NCBI RefSeq assembly: GCF_012396555.1
Contig: NZ_JAAXPS010000008.1
Coordinates: 17,118-81,117 of the forward strand
Source: Facklamia miroungae
GTDB lineage: Bacteria; Bacillota; Bacilli; Lactobacillales; Aerococcaceae
Direction of reading: 5' to 3'
DNA: 64,000 nucleotides
Part shown: piece by piece, positions 37,675-47,264 of the stretch
How the letters are laid out: each line of letters begins with the position of its first letter
Position numbering within the stretch: the first letter of the stretch is position 1
Notes under the pieces: generated by a model
What the model was told of the DNA's origin: nothing
What the model saw: the letters and a program-made list of their open reading frames with translations, nothing else
Database searches by the model: none
Position numbers and translations under genes: made by a program

Positions 37675-37713
37675 GTAGGTTTTGCAAATGTCAATTAAGA
37701 AAGAGGAGATATT

Positions 37714-38094
37714 ATGACAGATATTAAAACAATCAACACTGAAAAAGCGCCTGCAGCCATCGGACCTTATTCTCAAGCCAAGCAGGTAGGGGAATTATTA
37801 TTCTGTTCAGGTCAAATTCCAATCAATCCAGCTTCTGGCGAAGTGGAAGCGAGTGACGTAACCGGACAGACTAAGCAGGTAATTGCGAATATTGATGCTT
37901 TGTTACACGCAGCAGGTTATTCAGTTGATCAAGTGATTAAGACGACATGTTTCCTAGCAGATATGGGAGATTTTGCTGCTTTTAACGAAGTTTACGCCGA
38001 ATATTTCACATCTAAACCAGCTCGTTCAGCAGTTGCTGTTAAGACTTTACCTAAGAATGTTTTGGTTGAAATAGAAGTAATTGCTAGCTTATAA
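37714..38094 (+). CDS. ridA: RidA family reactive intermediate deaminase
   Basis: It hydrolyses reactive enamine/imine intermediates released by PLP enzymes, which fits its position after a PLP desulfurase. The 126-residue product has APAAIGPYSQAKQVG near 12-26, the arginine in KPARSAVAVKTLPKN (R106 region) that binds substrate carboxylate, and the end VEIEVIASL. AGAGGAG precedes the ATG. Confidence 0.93.
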   Translation: MTDIKTINTEKAPAAIGPYSQAKQVGELLFCSGQIPINPASGEVEASDVTGQTKQVIANIDALLHAAGYSVDQVIKTTCFLADMGDFAAFNEVYAEYFTSKPARSAVAVKTLPKNVLVEIEVIASL

Positions 38095-38109
38095 TCAAGT
38101 TTTTAAATT

Positions 38110-38152
38110 GAGCTGCTTGACGACTGAAGAAAGAAGTCGTTGGCAGCTCTTT
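38110..38152 (+). terminator. Hairpin after ridA, possible terminator
   Basis: GAGCTGC (38110-38116) pairs with GCAGCTC (38143-38149), and inside it GACGACT pairs with AGTCGTT. Only three T follow, so termination would be weak. Confidence 0.5.
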
Positions 38153-38193
38153 CGCATATTATTAGTGACTATATTTAAAGGAGATTGAAAGTA

Positions 38194-38937
38194 ATGGCAG
38201 AAGATCAGATTAGACATTTTGCTCAGATGATTCAAGAAAGTCAAAACATTGTATTTTTTGGTGGAGCGGGTGTTTCAACTGGCTCTGGTATTCCCGATTT
38301 CCGTTCGGCGCAGGGAATCTTTATGCAGGATAGCAATTATGAATTTTCAGCAGAAGAAATTATTTCCCATCCCTTTTACCAGAGTCATCCAAAAATATTT
38401 TTTGATTTCTATTTCGATAAACTCGTATACCCTGAAATTGAACCTAATTTATCCCATACCTTCTTAAAAGATTTAGAAGATAAGGGTAAAAATGTGACGA
38501 TTGTTACGCAAAATATTGATGGTCTCCATCAAAAGGCGGGTTCTAGCCAAGTCTTAGAATTGCATGGATCTGTTTTGGATAATTATTGTAGCCAATGTGG
38601 CACTTATTATAGTCTGAAGGATTTAGAAAGAGATGCTCAAGGCATTCCGCGTTGTCCTAAAGATCAAGCGATTATCAAGCCGGATGTTGTACTCTATGGA
38701 GAAATGTTGGATGAAGAAACTATTAGGCAGTCTATTCAAGCCATTAGTCATGCGGATCTTTTGATTATTGCTGGTACTTCCTTAAATGTTTATCCCGCCG
38801 CTTCATTCATCCATTATTTTAAGGGAAACGATCAAGTAGTGATTAACCAAACCCCTATTATAAGTAATCATCCCAATGCTTTAGTCTTTCAAGAAAAGAT
38901 TGAACAAGTCTTTCAGTCGGTTAAAGATCTTTTGTAA
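38194..38937 (+). CDS. cobB: NAD-dependent protein deacylase (sirtuin)
   Basis: It removes acyl groups from lysines using NAD. The 247-residue product has the Rossmann motifs GAGVSTGSGIPDFRS near 25-39, TQNIDGLH near 103-110 and the catalytic histidine in ELHGSV near 120-125. GTSLNVYPAA follows near 197-206. The zinc module shows CSQC and one further cysteine (RCPKDQ), but the fourth usual cysteine is replaced by aspartate. The ATG at 38194 has AAGGAG 10 bases upstream. The symbol is by family only. Confidence 0.9.
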   Translation: MAEDQIRHFAQMIQESQNIVFFGGAGVSTGSGIPDFRSAQGIFMQDSNYEFSAEEIISHPFYQSHPKIFFDFYFDKLVYPEIEPNLSHTFLKDLEDKGKNVTIVTQNIDGLHQKAGSSQVLELHGSVLDNYCSQCGTYYSLKDLERDAQGIPRCPKDQAIIKPDVVLYGEMLDEETIRQSIQAISHADLLIIAGTSLNVYPAASFIHYFKGNDQVVINQTPIISNHPNALVFQEKIEQVFQSVKDLL

Positions 38938-38961
38938 AATCCTCACTAAATGGTTTGGCCC

Positions 38962-38990
38962 TTGTTCAAATCAACGAAGAATGGTAAAAT
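38962..38990 (+). promoter_or_regulatory. Promoter of the valS T-box transcript
   Basis: TTGTTC at 38962-38967, a 17-base spacer and TAAAAT at 38985-38990 with an extended TGG before it. Confidence 0.65.
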
Positions 38991-39009
38991 GTTTGCAACT
39001 TAAATTTTA

Positions 39010-39245
39010 ATTTGACTATGAAGAGAAGAGTAATTCATCACGTTCCAGAGAGGAAACCTTGCGCTGAAAGTTTCTTGATGAATGAAGGTAGCTTGGAGTC
39101 ATAAGACATGAGAAATAAATAATAGTGTCTTACGGAGTAAACTTCGTTAACAAGATTGAGAAATCAAGTAAGAATACGTTAACTTGGTTAAATTTAGGTG
39201 GTACCACGTTTTTGACGTCCTATGCATGGCATAGGACTTTTTTTA
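39010..39245 (+). promoter_or_regulatory. T-box riboswitch of valS
   Basis: This leader fills most of the 335-base gap between the sirtuin and valS. Stem I carries the AGAGTA motif near 39026-39031. ATTCATCA and TGATGAAT form the arm above it. The 3' side continues GAAGGTAGC, so GTA (valine) at 39088-39090 is the best specifier candidate. The T-box sequence GGTGGTACCACG is at 39198-39209. The terminator stem GTCCTATGC/GCATAGGAC is at 39217-39237 and is followed by eight T. Confidence 0.93.
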
Positions 39246-39272
39246 TGAATACTATTTAAGGAAGGTGTAAGT

Positions 39273-41918
39273 ATGGTAGAAGATAAAAAGCAAATGCCAA
39301 GTAAATATCAACCTCAGACGGTTGAAGCAGGAAAATATGAAAAATGGGTAGAACAAGGGGTTTTCAAACCCTCTCAGGACCCATCAGCAAAACCTTACTC
39401 GATTGTTATTCCACCTCCTAATGTAACTGGTAAATTACATTTAGGTCACGCGTGGGATGTCACTTTGCAAGATATGATTATCCGGTCTAAACGCATGCAA
39501 GGTTTTGATACCTTGTGGTTACCAGGGATGGATCATGCTGGTATTGCAACCCAAGCTAAAGTTGAAGCACGTTTAGCTGAGGATGAAAAGTTGACTCGCT
39601 ATGACTTAGGGCGTGAAAAATTCCTAGAAAAAACCTGGTCTTGGAAAGAAGAATACGCGGCTATTATTCGCCAACAATGGGGTAAAATGGGCGTATCCGT
39701 AGATTATTCACGTGAGCGCTTTACATTGGATGAGGGCTTAAACAAAGCGGTGAATAAAGTCTTTGTTAAACTTTATGAAAAGGGCTTAATCTATCGCGGT
39801 GAATATATTATTAACTGGGATCCGAAAGCTCGAACAGCCTTATCTGATATAGAAGTGATTCACAAAGATGTTCAAGGTGCTTTCTACCACGTGAATTATC
39901 CAATAGTTGGCAGTGAAGAGGTAGTTCAAATAGCTACCACCCGACCTGAAACGTTGTTGGGAGATACAGCCATTGCAGTTCACCCAGATGATGAACGTTA
40001 TCAGCACCTCATTGGTAAAAAGGTTCTTTTACCTTTAATGAACCGTGAAATTCCTGTCGTATCGGACGCATATGTCGATCGCGAATTTGGGACAGGGGTC
40101 GTTAAAATCACTCCGGCTCATGACCCTAACGACTTTGAAGTCGGAAACCGTCATAATCTACCCCGTATTAATGTGATGGAAAAAGATGGTACCATAAATG
40201 AATTAGGCGGCAAATATGCAGGTATGGATCGCTTTGATGCGCGTAAACAAATCGTTGAAGACTTAAAAACAGAAGGCTATTTAGTTAAGGTTGAAGACCA
40301 TACCCACTCTGTGGGGCATTCTGAGCGGTCTGGAGCGGTGGTAGAGCCTTACCTGTCTACTCAATGGTTCGTTAAGATGAAGCCGCTAGCTGAGCAAGCG
40401 TTAGCCAATCAAGAGACTGAGCAAGCGGTTGAATTTTATCCACCACGCTTTAACCAAACCTTTAAAACCTGGATGGAGAATGTCCATGATTGGGTCATTT
40501 CTCGTCAACTTTGGTGGGGACATCAAATTCCAGCTTGGTATCATAAAGAAACGGGTGAGATTTATGTTGGTGAAGAACCTCCAAGAGATAAAGAAAATTG
40601 GGTCCAAGACCCTGATGTCTTAGACACATGGTTTTCATCAGCCCTTTGGCCCTTTTCAACCATGGGATGGCCAGAAGAAGGTCATGATTACCAACGCTAC
40701 TTCCCAACCAGTACATTGGTAACCGGCTATGATATTATCTTCTTCTGGGTATCACGGATGATTTTCCAATCCTTAGAATTTACTGGGAAACGTCCCTTCC
40801 AGAATGTTTTAATTCATGGGTTGATTCGCGACAGCGAAGGGCGCAAAATGTCCAAATCGCTTGGTAATGGAATCGATCCGATGGAAGTGATCGATGAGTA
40901 TGGGGTAGACTCTTTACGCTGGTTCTTAGCTACCGGTTCTACTCCTGGTCAAGATGTCAGATACTCAACAGAGAAAATGAACGCCGCCTGGAATTTCATT
41001 AATAAAATTTGGAATGCTTCACGTTATGTATTAATGAATGTGGGTGATTTGACCATTGAAAATCTTGAAATGGGTCAAGATTTAACAGTAGCCGATCAAT
41101 GGATCTTATCGCGATTACAAAACACCATTGAAGAAGTAACACGCTTATTTGAACGTTTTGAATTTGGCGAAGCGGGTAAAGTTTTATATCACTTCATTTG
41201 GGATGACTATTGTGATTGGTACATCGAAATGACCAAAGAGCAATTACAAGATTCTGATCATGATCACCTAACTACTAAATCGGTACTCGTATATGTTTTA
41301 GATCAAATTTTAAGACTTTTACACCCAATTATGCCGTTTGTAACTGAAGAAATCTGGCAACAGATAGCCCCTAAAGGAGCTTCTATTGTAACTGCTACAT
41401 ACCCAGTAGTCGTAGAAGGTTATCGTCATGAAGAAGCTGAAATGCAAATGCAAGAGTTAATTGAAGTAATTACAGCTGTACGTCAGATTAGAAATGAAAT
41501 GAATACCCCACTTTCTAAAGCTTTAAGTATCATCATTAAAGTTAAAGATCAAGCGATTAAAGAAAGTTTACAAAGCAACCAAGCATATATAAACCGTTTT
41601 TGCCATACTGATCACCTAGAAATTGCAATTGATCCAGTGATTGACGGTGAAATGGTTACTCAGACCCTTTCTTTTGCACAAATATTCATTCCATTAGCAG
41701 GTTTAGTTAAGATTGAGGATGAAATAAAACGTCTTCAACAAGAAGTAGCTAAATTAGAAAAAGAAGTCGAACGGTTGGTTAAAAAATTAAGCAATCAATC
41801 CTTTGTTGATAAGGCACCTGCTCAGGTAGTAGAAGCTGAGCGTACAAAACTTACAGATTATGAACAACAGTTAAAAGCTGTTCAAGTAAGAATAGAAGAA
41901 TTAAAGCCATTAATTTAG
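39273..41918 (+). CDS. valS: Valyl-tRNA synthetase
   Basis: A class I synthetase charging tRNA-Val, with an editing domain against threonine. The 881-residue product has the HIGH-type motif in [10 protein letters not shown] near 52-61, the editing-site region [12 protein letters not shown] near 222-233 and KMSKS at 525-529. A C-terminal coiled-coil arm (about 815-880) is typical of ValRS. It is controlled by the T-box and followed within 23 bases by folC. Confidence 0.98.
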   Translation: MVEDKKQMPSKYQPQTVEAGKYEKWVEQGVFKPSQDPSAKPYSIVIPPPNVTGKLHLGHAWDVTLQDMIIRSKRMQGFDTLWLPGMDHAGIATQAKVEARLAEDEKLTRYDLGREKFLEKTWSWKEEYAAIIRQQWGKMGVSVDYSRERFTLDEGLNKAVNKVFVKLYEKGLIYRGEYIINWDPKARTALSDIEVIHKDVQGAFYHVNYPIVGSEEVVQIATTRPETLLGDTAIAVHPDDERYQHLIGKKVLLPLMNREIPVVSDAYVDREFGTGVVKITPAHDPNDFEVGNRHNLPRINVMEKDGTINELGGKYAGMDRFDARKQIVEDLKTEGYLVKVEDHTHSVGHSERSGAVVEPYLSTQWFVKMKPLAEQALANQETEQAVEFYPPRFNQTFKTWMENVHDWVISRQLWWGHQIPAWYHKETGEIYVGEEPPRDKENWVQDPDVLDTWFSSALWPFSTMGWPEEGHDYQRYFPTSTLVTGYDIIFFWVSRMIFQSLEFTGKRPFQNVLIHGLIRDSEGRKMSKSLGNGIDPMEVIDEYGVDSLRWFLATGSTPGQDVRYSTEKMNAAWNFINKIWNASRYVLMNVGDLTIENLEMGQDLTVADQWILSRLQNTIEEVTRLFERFEFGEAGKVLYHFIWDDYCDWYIEMTKEQLQDSDHDHLTTKSVLVYVLDQILRLLHPIMPFVTEEIWQQIAPKGASIVTATYPVVVEGYRHEEAEMQMQELIEVITAVRQIRNEMNTPLSKALSIIIKVKDQAIKESLQSNQAYINRFCHTDHLEIAIDPVIDGEMVTQTLSFAQIFIPLAGLVKIEDEIKRLQQEVAKLEKEVERLVKKLSNQSFVDKAPAQVVEAERTKLTDYEQQLKAVQVRIEELKPLI

Positions 41919-41941
41919 TGGTTAGAAAAAGAGGAATGAAG

Positions 41942-43288
41942 ATGACGTTTTCAAATGTTGATGAGGCTACACATTGGTTGTTAAACCAAGTCAATCCTTT
42001 GCCAAGACCCGATATGACTAAGATGTATCAGGCTTTAGAATACGTTGGGAACCCCCACCTAGGATTGCCCATTATTCATATCACAGGAACGAATGGTAAA
42101 GGATCTACAGTTGCCTATTTAAGAGATCTGTTATCAAGTCAAGGCTTTAAAGTAGGAGCTTTCACTTCACCACATATTGAGCGGTTTAATGAGCGGATAA
42201 CTTTTGATGGTCAGCAAATTAGTGACCAAGATTTAATTCGCTTGACTAATCGATTGGTAGATTTAAATGCTTATATGGAAGAAAATTCTCCGTATGGACG
42301 GCTAATCTATTTTGAGCTTTTTACCATCATGATGTGTTTATATTTTCAAGAAAAACAACCGGATGTTTGCTTAATTGAAGCGGGCATCGGAGGGATGTCT
42401 GATTGTACGAATGTTTTAGACGGTGAAATTGCAGTGATCACTTCGATTGGAATGGACCATGCCGACATGTTAGGCGATACTTTAGAGTCGGTTGCTTTAG
42501 AAAAAGCAGGCATTATTAAAAGCGAAAAAGAAGTGGTTACCGGTTTAATTCAAAACAGTCCTCTAAGAATCATTGATAAATGGGCGGATGCAAGGTCAGC
42601 CGTTCACCACTCCTATGACCAGACATTTGGCGTAAAACACATTGAAAAGCTAGGACCGTTTAGAACGCAATTTCAATTCTGGAGTCAAACGCAAGCTATT
42701 TCTCAAGAACCTTTTGAGATTACTATGATCGGTGATCACCAAGTTAGAAATGCGGCTGTCTCTTTACAAGTTTTTCTACAGTGGATGACTCTAAAAAAAC
42801 AAACCATTAATTGGTCTAACGCCAAACAAGCGCTTAAACAAACAAAATGGATCGGACGTTTGGAAAAAATAATGGACAAGCCTTATGTTTTTCTAGATGG
42901 TGCTCACAATATGGAAGGGTTAGCTGCTCTTAAAAAAGTAGTCGATGATAATTTATCTGATTTTGAAATCACCATCATTTATGGTGGCTTAAAAAAGAAA
43001 AATCAAGCTGAACAAATTCCATTATTATTAAGTTTTCATGCACGATCGATCTTTTTAACCTCTTTCCATCATTTTGAAGCGATGAAAGAAAAAGACTTTT
43101 TAAATATTTTACAATCCGAATCAATTAAAAATGGAGAAAAAGCAAATTACGTCGGAGATTGGAAAAGCTGGATGCACGAATATGTTGCCGCCAATCATAC
43201 CAACAAAGAAGCACTTTTACTGATTACGGGGTCTTTGTATTTTGTATCGGAAGCGAGAGCTTATTTATTAAATGATATAGACGCATAG
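41942..43288 (+). CDS. folC: Folylpolyglutamate / dihydrofolate synthase FolC
   Basis: It adds glutamates to folates and may also make dihydrofolate from dihydropteroate. The 448-residue Mur-ligase-like protein has the ATP loop GTNGKGSTVAYL near 49-60, SPHIERFNERI near 79-89 and DGAHNMEG near 319-326. The ATG at 41942 has GAGG 7 bases upstream; earlier in-frame starts at 41918 and 41936 overlap that site or valS. The valS-folC-radC-mreBCD order follows Bacillus. Confidence 0.94.
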   Translation: MTFSNVDEATHWLLNQVNPLPRPDMTKMYQALEYVGNPHLGLPIIHITGTNGKGSTVAYLRDLLSSQGFKVGAFTSPHIERFNERITFDGQQISDQDLIRLTNRLVDLNAYMEENSPYGRLIYFELFTIMMCLYFQEKQPDVCLIEAGIGGMSDCTNVLDGEIAVITSIGMDHADMLGDTLESVALEKAGIIKSEKEVVTGLIQNSPLRIIDKWADARSAVHHSYDQTFGVKHIEKLGPFRTQFQFWSQTQAISQEPFEITMIGDHQVRNAAVSLQVFLQWMTLKKQTINWSNAKQALKQTKWIGRLEKIMDKPYVFLDGAHNMEGLAALKKVVDDNLSDFEITIIYGGLKKKNQAEQIPLLLSFHARSIFLTSFHHFEAMKEKDFLNILQSESIKNGEKANYVGDWKSWMHEYVAANHTNKEALLLITGSLYFVSEARAYLLNDIDA

Positions 43289-43366
43289 AGTTACTAGGAG
43301 ATTCTTTAAGCACCTTTCCTCTTTATTGCTTGTATTTATTAATATAAGAAGTAAGGGGGAATTTTT

Positions 43367-44062
43367 TTGTCATCGACTGGTGCTTGTATACGTGAAATGA
43401 CGCAATATGATCAACCACGTGAAAGACTTGTCCATTATGGAGCCAAGAGCTTATCAAACCATGAATTGCTAGCAATTCTTCTTAGGACAGGAACAAAACA
43501 AGAAAATGTTTTAAATTTAGCGATCCGACTTTTAAGCCACTTTGAACCACTGAACACTTTAAAAACAGCTTCTCTCAGTGAACTCCAGTCCATTAAAGGG
43601 ATAGGACCAACAAAAGCGATAGAGATAAAAGCGGCTATTGAATTTGGGTCTAGAGTACAAGAAGCACAATTTCATAAGTATGGCGTTTTAACTTCGACTG
43701 CTCAAGCGGGCCAGTGGTTAATTAAAGAAATGGGTGATTTACATCAGGAACACTTATTGGCTCTGTTTCTGAATAGTAAAAATGAGATCATCAAAAAGCA
43801 AACGGTCTTTATAGGATCAGTTAATAGCTCGGTGGCTTGTCCAAGAGAAATCTTCAAAGAGGCCGTTAGGTATCCGACTGCACGTTTGATCATTGCTCAT
43901 AATCATCCGTCCGGTAATCCAGATCCCTCTCAAGCCGATCTACAATTTACACGACGGATGATTGCCTGTGGCGAGATGATGGGAATAGAACTCCTAGACC
44001 ATTTGATTATTGGTAGTGATCGATACATCAGTTTGAGGGAAGAGAGTAATTGTTTTATCTAA
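43367..44062 (+). CDS. radC: RadC family JAB1/MPN-domain protein
   Basis: A 231-residue protein with an N-terminal helix-hairpin-helix region (LQSIKGIGPTKAIEIKAA near 68-85) and a C-terminal MPN domain. The complete metal site HNHPSGNPDPSQAD lies near 181-194. RadC was named for DNA repair, but that role has been withdrawn in E. coli, and the true substrate is unknown. The start is a TTG at 43367, supported by AAGGGGGA at 43353-43360; there is no suitable ATG. It lies upstream of mreBCD as in many Firmicutes. Confidence 0.9.
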   Translation: MSSTGACIREMTQYDQPRERLVHYGAKSLSNHELLAILLRTGTKQENVLNLAIRLLSHFEPLNTLKTASLSELQSIKGIGPTKAIEIKAAIEFGSRVQEAQFHKYGVLTSTAQAGQWLIKEMGDLHQEHLLALFLNSKNEIIKKQTVFIGSVNSSVACPREIFKEAVRYPTARLIIAHNHPSGNPDPSQADLQFTRRMIACGEMMGIELLDHLIIGSDRYISLREESNCFI

Positions 44063-44111
44063 TTGATAGTTAAGTGAAAGTCTCCTAAAATTAGAAATTT
44101 GCTTAAAGCTA

Positions 44112-44141
44112 TTGAAATTTCTGGCCAGCCTATGTTAGAAT
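44112..44141 (+). promoter_or_regulatory. Promoter of the cold-shock gene
   Basis: TTGAAA at 44112-44117, an 18-base spacer ending in the extended TGT, and TAGAAT at 44136-44141. The resulting leader of about 100 bases is long, as is usual for csp mRNAs whose leaders can respond to temperature. No specific fold was tested. Confidence 0.6.
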
Positions 44142-44247
44142 TTATATATGTTTTTGTAAGGGGTATCATAGTTTGGAAATTCCACTTCGTACCAAGAGCA
44201 AGAATATAATTTTATTAAGTGCTAAGGCACGAGGAGGATATTTGTAT

Positions 44248-44451
44248 ATGGAACAAGGTACAGTAAAATGGTTTAACGAGTCTAAAGGTTTTGGTTTCAT
44301 CGAACGTGAAGGAGATTCAGATGTTTTTGTTCACTTCTCTGCTATTCAAGGTGAAGGTTTCAAAACTTTAGCTGAAGGGCAAGCTGTTCAATTTGAAGTT
44401 GAAGAGGGCGCACGTGGACCTCAAGCCGCAAATGTTGAAAAATTAGCTTAA
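44248..44451 (+). CDS. csp: Cold-shock protein (CspA family)
   Basis: A 67-residue single-stranded nucleic-acid-binding protein, essentially one cold-shock domain. RNP1 lies in KGFGFIERE and RNP2 in DVFVHFSAI, with the N-terminus [13 protein letters not shown]. The ATG at 44248 has GAGGAGG at 44231-44237. A longer in-frame start at 44173 would add 25 residues unlike the family. Insertion of a csp gene between radC and mreB is not part of the Bacillus order. It has its own promoter and a strong terminator. Confidence 0.95.
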   Translation: MEQGTVKWFNESKGFGFIEREGDSDVFVHFSAIQGEGFKTLAEGQAVQFEVEEGARGPQAANVEKLA

Positions 44452-44490
44452 TTCATTGAACAGAGCTCATAAAAAATATAATATCGAAGT

Positions 44491-44538
44491 AAGATTCATC
44501 ATAAGGGATGATAAATCTCTTATGATGAATCTTTTTTT
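44491..44538 (+). terminator. Terminator after csp
   Basis: A perfect 15-bp stem (44491-44505 with 44519-44533) and a 13-base loop are followed by a T run. Confidence 0.94.
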
Positions 44539-44664
44539 AGTTATGATAGAAGATGGTATATTGTTTTGAGGTTAGATAGAGAAGAATGGATCAGGCTAAG
44601 TTTTGCAAAAAAGATAAAATCCTAGGAGTAAAGACGGGCTTTGCTAGTTTTTGCTCATTTTTTT

Positions 44665-44673
44665 TGCTATAAT
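44665..44673 (+). promoter_or_regulatory. Extended -10 promoter of mreBCD
   Basis: TGC plus a perfect TATAAT at 44668-44673, about 40 bases before mreB. The -35 region is T-rich without a clear box. The preceding 125 bases after the csp terminator show nothing else I can name. Confidence 0.6.
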
Positions 44674-44713
44674 TTACAGAGCTATTGCTATTATTTGAAA
44701 GGCGGTTGACTAG

Positions 44714-45733
44714 ATGGGGATCTTTGGCAAACAGCAAATAGGTATCGATTTAGGAACTTCAACGACCATCGTTTATATTGCGCGAAAGGGTATCGCTTTG
44801 CATCAACCCTCAATAGTAGCTATCGACAAAGAGTCTAATGAAATAGTTGCTTACGGTAAAGAAGCATCAAAATTAGTCGGGAGAACTTCCGATCGCTATG
44901 AAATGATTTATCCCATACGAAATGGAGTCATTGCAAATTTTTCAATGACTAAGAAGATGTTAGGCTATTTTATCACTCAGGCTTTGAATACTTCTTTATC
45001 AAAACCTGAAGTTGTGATCAGTGCCCCTAGTCAAATTTCTAAGGTTGAAAGAAAAGCTATTATCGATGCGATTAAATCACTGGGAATTAACCGAGCTATG
45101 ATAGTAGAAGAAGCTTTTGTAGCAGCCTTAGGGGCTGATATGGCAATCGAAGAAGCGCGTGGCAAAATGATTGTTGATATTGGTGGTGGGACAACGGATA
45201 TTGCCACTTTATCTTACGGAGAAATTGTAGATTCTCTTACTCTGAGTGCAGCTAGTAACAATATGAATGATGAAATTCAGTCCCAAGTACGTCAAGAACA
45301 TGATTTGATGATAGGAAATTATACGGCTGAAACATTAAAGATTGTGATTGGCGAAGCTTTATTCGATCCGAATGAAGAAGATCATTTAGTTGTGAAGGGG
45401 AGACATGTTGTAACGGGTGTTCCAAGTGAAGCCAAGATATCATCCAAGACGGTTGCCAAGGCAGTAGATATTGTAATTAATCAAATCATTATGGGTATGA
45501 AACAAGTATTAGAATTAACCCCGCCAGAATTATCAGCTGATATAATGGAAACAGGTATCGTTTTAACAGGAGGTGGGTCTTTGCTTAAGCACTTACCAGA
45601 TCGGATTCAAAAAGAAATTGGCGTTCCTGTTAGAAGAGCAAACCTGCCAATCGATTGTGTAGCGATGGGAGCAGGTCGCATGTTCGATGAATTAGATCGT
45701 CAATCAGTCGTCATAGAACGGAGCTTACGCTAA
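44714..45733 (+). CDS. mreB: Rod shape-determining protein MreB
   Basis: An actin-like ATPase that directs side-wall synthesis together with MreC and MreD. The 339-residue product has the phosphate loops IGIDLGTSTTIVYI near 8-21 and DIGGGTTDIATL near 155-166, and GIVLTGGGSLLKHLP near 280-294. It is clearly diverged from the MreB-type protein at 8290. Two or more MreB paralogs are common in rod-shaped Firmicutes. Presence of mreBCD plus an mbl suggests a cell that elongates. Confidence 0.96.
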   Translation: MGIFGKQQIGIDLGTSTTIVYIARKGIALHQPSIVAIDKESNEIVAYGKEASKLVGRTSDRYEMIYPIRNGVIANFSMTKKMLGYFITQALNTSLSKPEVVISAPSQISKVERKAIIDAIKSLGINRAMIVEEAFVAALGADMAIEEARGKMIVDIGGGTTDIATLSYGEIVDSLTLSAASNNMNDEIQSQVRQEHDLMIGNYTAETLKIVIGEALFDPNEEDHLVVKGRHVVTGVPSEAKISSKTVAKAVDIVINQIIMGMKQVLELTPPELSADIMETGIVLTGGGSLLKHLPDRIQKEIGVPVRRANLPIDCVAMGAGRMFDELDRQSVVIERSLR

Positions 45734-45761
45734 TTGTTAACTAGTAGAAAGAAGGCAAAGT

Positions 45762-46610
45762 ATGCTGAATAATAAGAAGTTAATTGGGATTCTTCTCGGA
45801 GGAATTCTAATTTCAAGTTTAATCGCCTATTCACTCTTTAATGGAACGAATAATGTGGTTAAGACCGCAGTTAATGAGACAATCTCATGGACCGGTAGAG
45901 TATTTTCAGAACCAGTCAGTATGGTTGTGCAGTTTGTGAATTCCGTGGATGATTTAGTGAATACCTTTGAAGAAAACGAGGCGCTTAAATCGAAGATAGA
46001 TAAATCTTATGAAATGCAAGTTCGAATTGCTGATCTTGAAACCGAGAATGAAAAGTTGCGTCAAGAGCTTGATTTATCCGAAACACTCTCTAAATTCACT
46101 AGTATTCATGGAACGGTCATTTCACGAAATCCTGATCAATGGACTGAAACTTTGATTATTAATTTAGGATCTAAACAGGGAATTGAAGAAAATATGGCGG
46201 TAATGGCAGGCAATGGCTTAATCGGTCGTGTGATCGAAGTATATCCAACTTCATCAAAAGTTTTGCTTTTAACCAGTAATCAATCCAAGGAGGGAATGGT
46301 TTCGGCTCGGGTTCAAACCGATAAAGACGGTTCTTCTGCGATTGGTGTGATTAGCGATTATGATCCGAAGAAGAAAGAATTTCTGATGACTCAAGTTTTA
46401 CCGGATGCTAAGGTTAAGGCGGGTGATATGGTAATTACCTCGGGATTAGGTGGAGTGATTCCAGCTTCTCTATTTATCGGCGAGGTGACCAATACTGAAA
46501 TGGACGCACAAGGTTTGTTTCAGACAGTGAGTGTGAAACCAGCAGGAGAAATGACAGATATACGTTTTGTGACAGTAATCTTGCGTGAAGGAGCTCAGAA
46601 AGATGAATAG
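45762..46610 (+). CDS. mreC: Rod shape-determining protein MreC
   Basis: A 282-residue protein with a short cytoplasmic N-terminus, one membrane segment (about 7-26), a coiled coil (about 65-105) and two extracellular beta domains. The family motif VITSGLGGVIPASLFIGEV lies near 225-243. It bridges the MreB filaments to penicillin-binding proteins. AGAAAGAAGG precedes the ATG, and the end overlaps mreD by 8 bases. Confidence 0.95.
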   Translation: MLNNKKLIGILLGGILISSLIAYSLFNGTNNVVKTAVNETISWTGRVFSEPVSMVVQFVNSVDDLVNTFEENEALKSKIDKSYEMQVRIADLETENEKLRQELDLSETLSKFTSIHGTVISRNPDQWTETLIINLGSKQGIEENMAVMAGNGLIGRVIEVYPTSSKVLLLTSNQSKEGMVSARVQTDKDGSSAIGVISDYDPKKKEFLMTQVLPDAKVKAGDMVITSGLGGVIPASLFIGEVTNTEMDAQGLFQTVSVKPAGEMTDIRFVTVILREGAQKDE

Positions 46611-47166
46611 TTTTTCAACCAAATTTGGTTATCAAAGAGAAAGAAACATTGTTGGAATTGTTCCACTCGTTTTACTCTTTGCTCTTGTTATAGACTCAGC
46701 CCTACCGTCCATCTTTCCAAAAGCCTTTTTGGGTAATCAACAGATCATTGTTTCTCATTTACTGATTTATTTCATCGTAACCTTTGCTTTTTATTTGAAG
46801 AATTCCTCCATTTTAATTTATGCCTTTATTATCGGGTTAATTGCTGATGCCTATAATTCAACCATTTTAGGCCTCTATGCGATTTTGTATTTTTTGATGG
46901 CTTATTGCATTATCTCAGTGAGAAAACATTTCCCACGTAACGCTATTATCCATATGATGTTATTCATTGTTTCCTTAACTTTTATAGATTTTATTGTCTA
47001 TTTTTTCTATCAACAAGTAGGGTTAAGTCAGCTTCTTTTTGAAGATTATGTCCTAATGCGTTTAGGACCGACCTTAATCTTTAATACAGCTTTAACCTTT
47101 TTCATGTATTTTCCTAATCGGATGCTCGTGCGTTGGTTAGGTTATGATGACCATATTATTTTCTAG
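46603..47166 (+). CDS. mreD: Rod shape-determining protein MreD
   Basis: A 187-residue polytopic membrane protein with five to six membrane segments, the usual third component of the MreBCD complex. The ATG at 46603 has AAGGAG at 46588-46593. An ATG at 46585 in frame lies upstream of that site. Sequence conservation in this family is low, so position and topology carry the call. A hairpin terminator follows directly. Confidence 0.92.
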   Translation: MNSFSTKFGYQRERNIVGIVPLVLLFALVIDSALPSIFPKAFLGNQQIIVSHLLIYFIVTFAFYLKNSSILIYAFIIGLIADAYNSTILGLYAILYFLMAYCIISVRKHFPRNAIIHMMLFIVSLTFIDFIVYFFYQQVGLSQLLFEDYVLMRLGPTLIFNTALTFFMYFPNRMLVRWLGYDDHIIF

Positions 47167-47168
47167 CT

Positions 47169-47199
47169 AAAACTTCGGGAAAATTTTCCCGAAGTTTTT
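47169..47199 (+). terminator. Terminator after mreD
   Basis: A perfect palindromic hairpin with a 13-bp stem (47169-47181 with 47186-47198) and an AATT loop ends in T residues. Confidence 0.9.
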
Positions 47200-47217
47200 A
47201 TATACTTAAATTAAATA

Positions 47218-47226
47218 TGGTATAAT
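47218..47226 (+). promoter_or_regulatory. Extended -10 promoter of pepO
   Basis: TGG plus a perfect TATAAT at 47221-47226, 38 bases before the pepO ATG. No clear -35 box is present. Confidence 0.6.
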
Positions 47227-47264
47227 AAATTAAGATTAACAAAAAGTATAAGGGAGGAACCATT

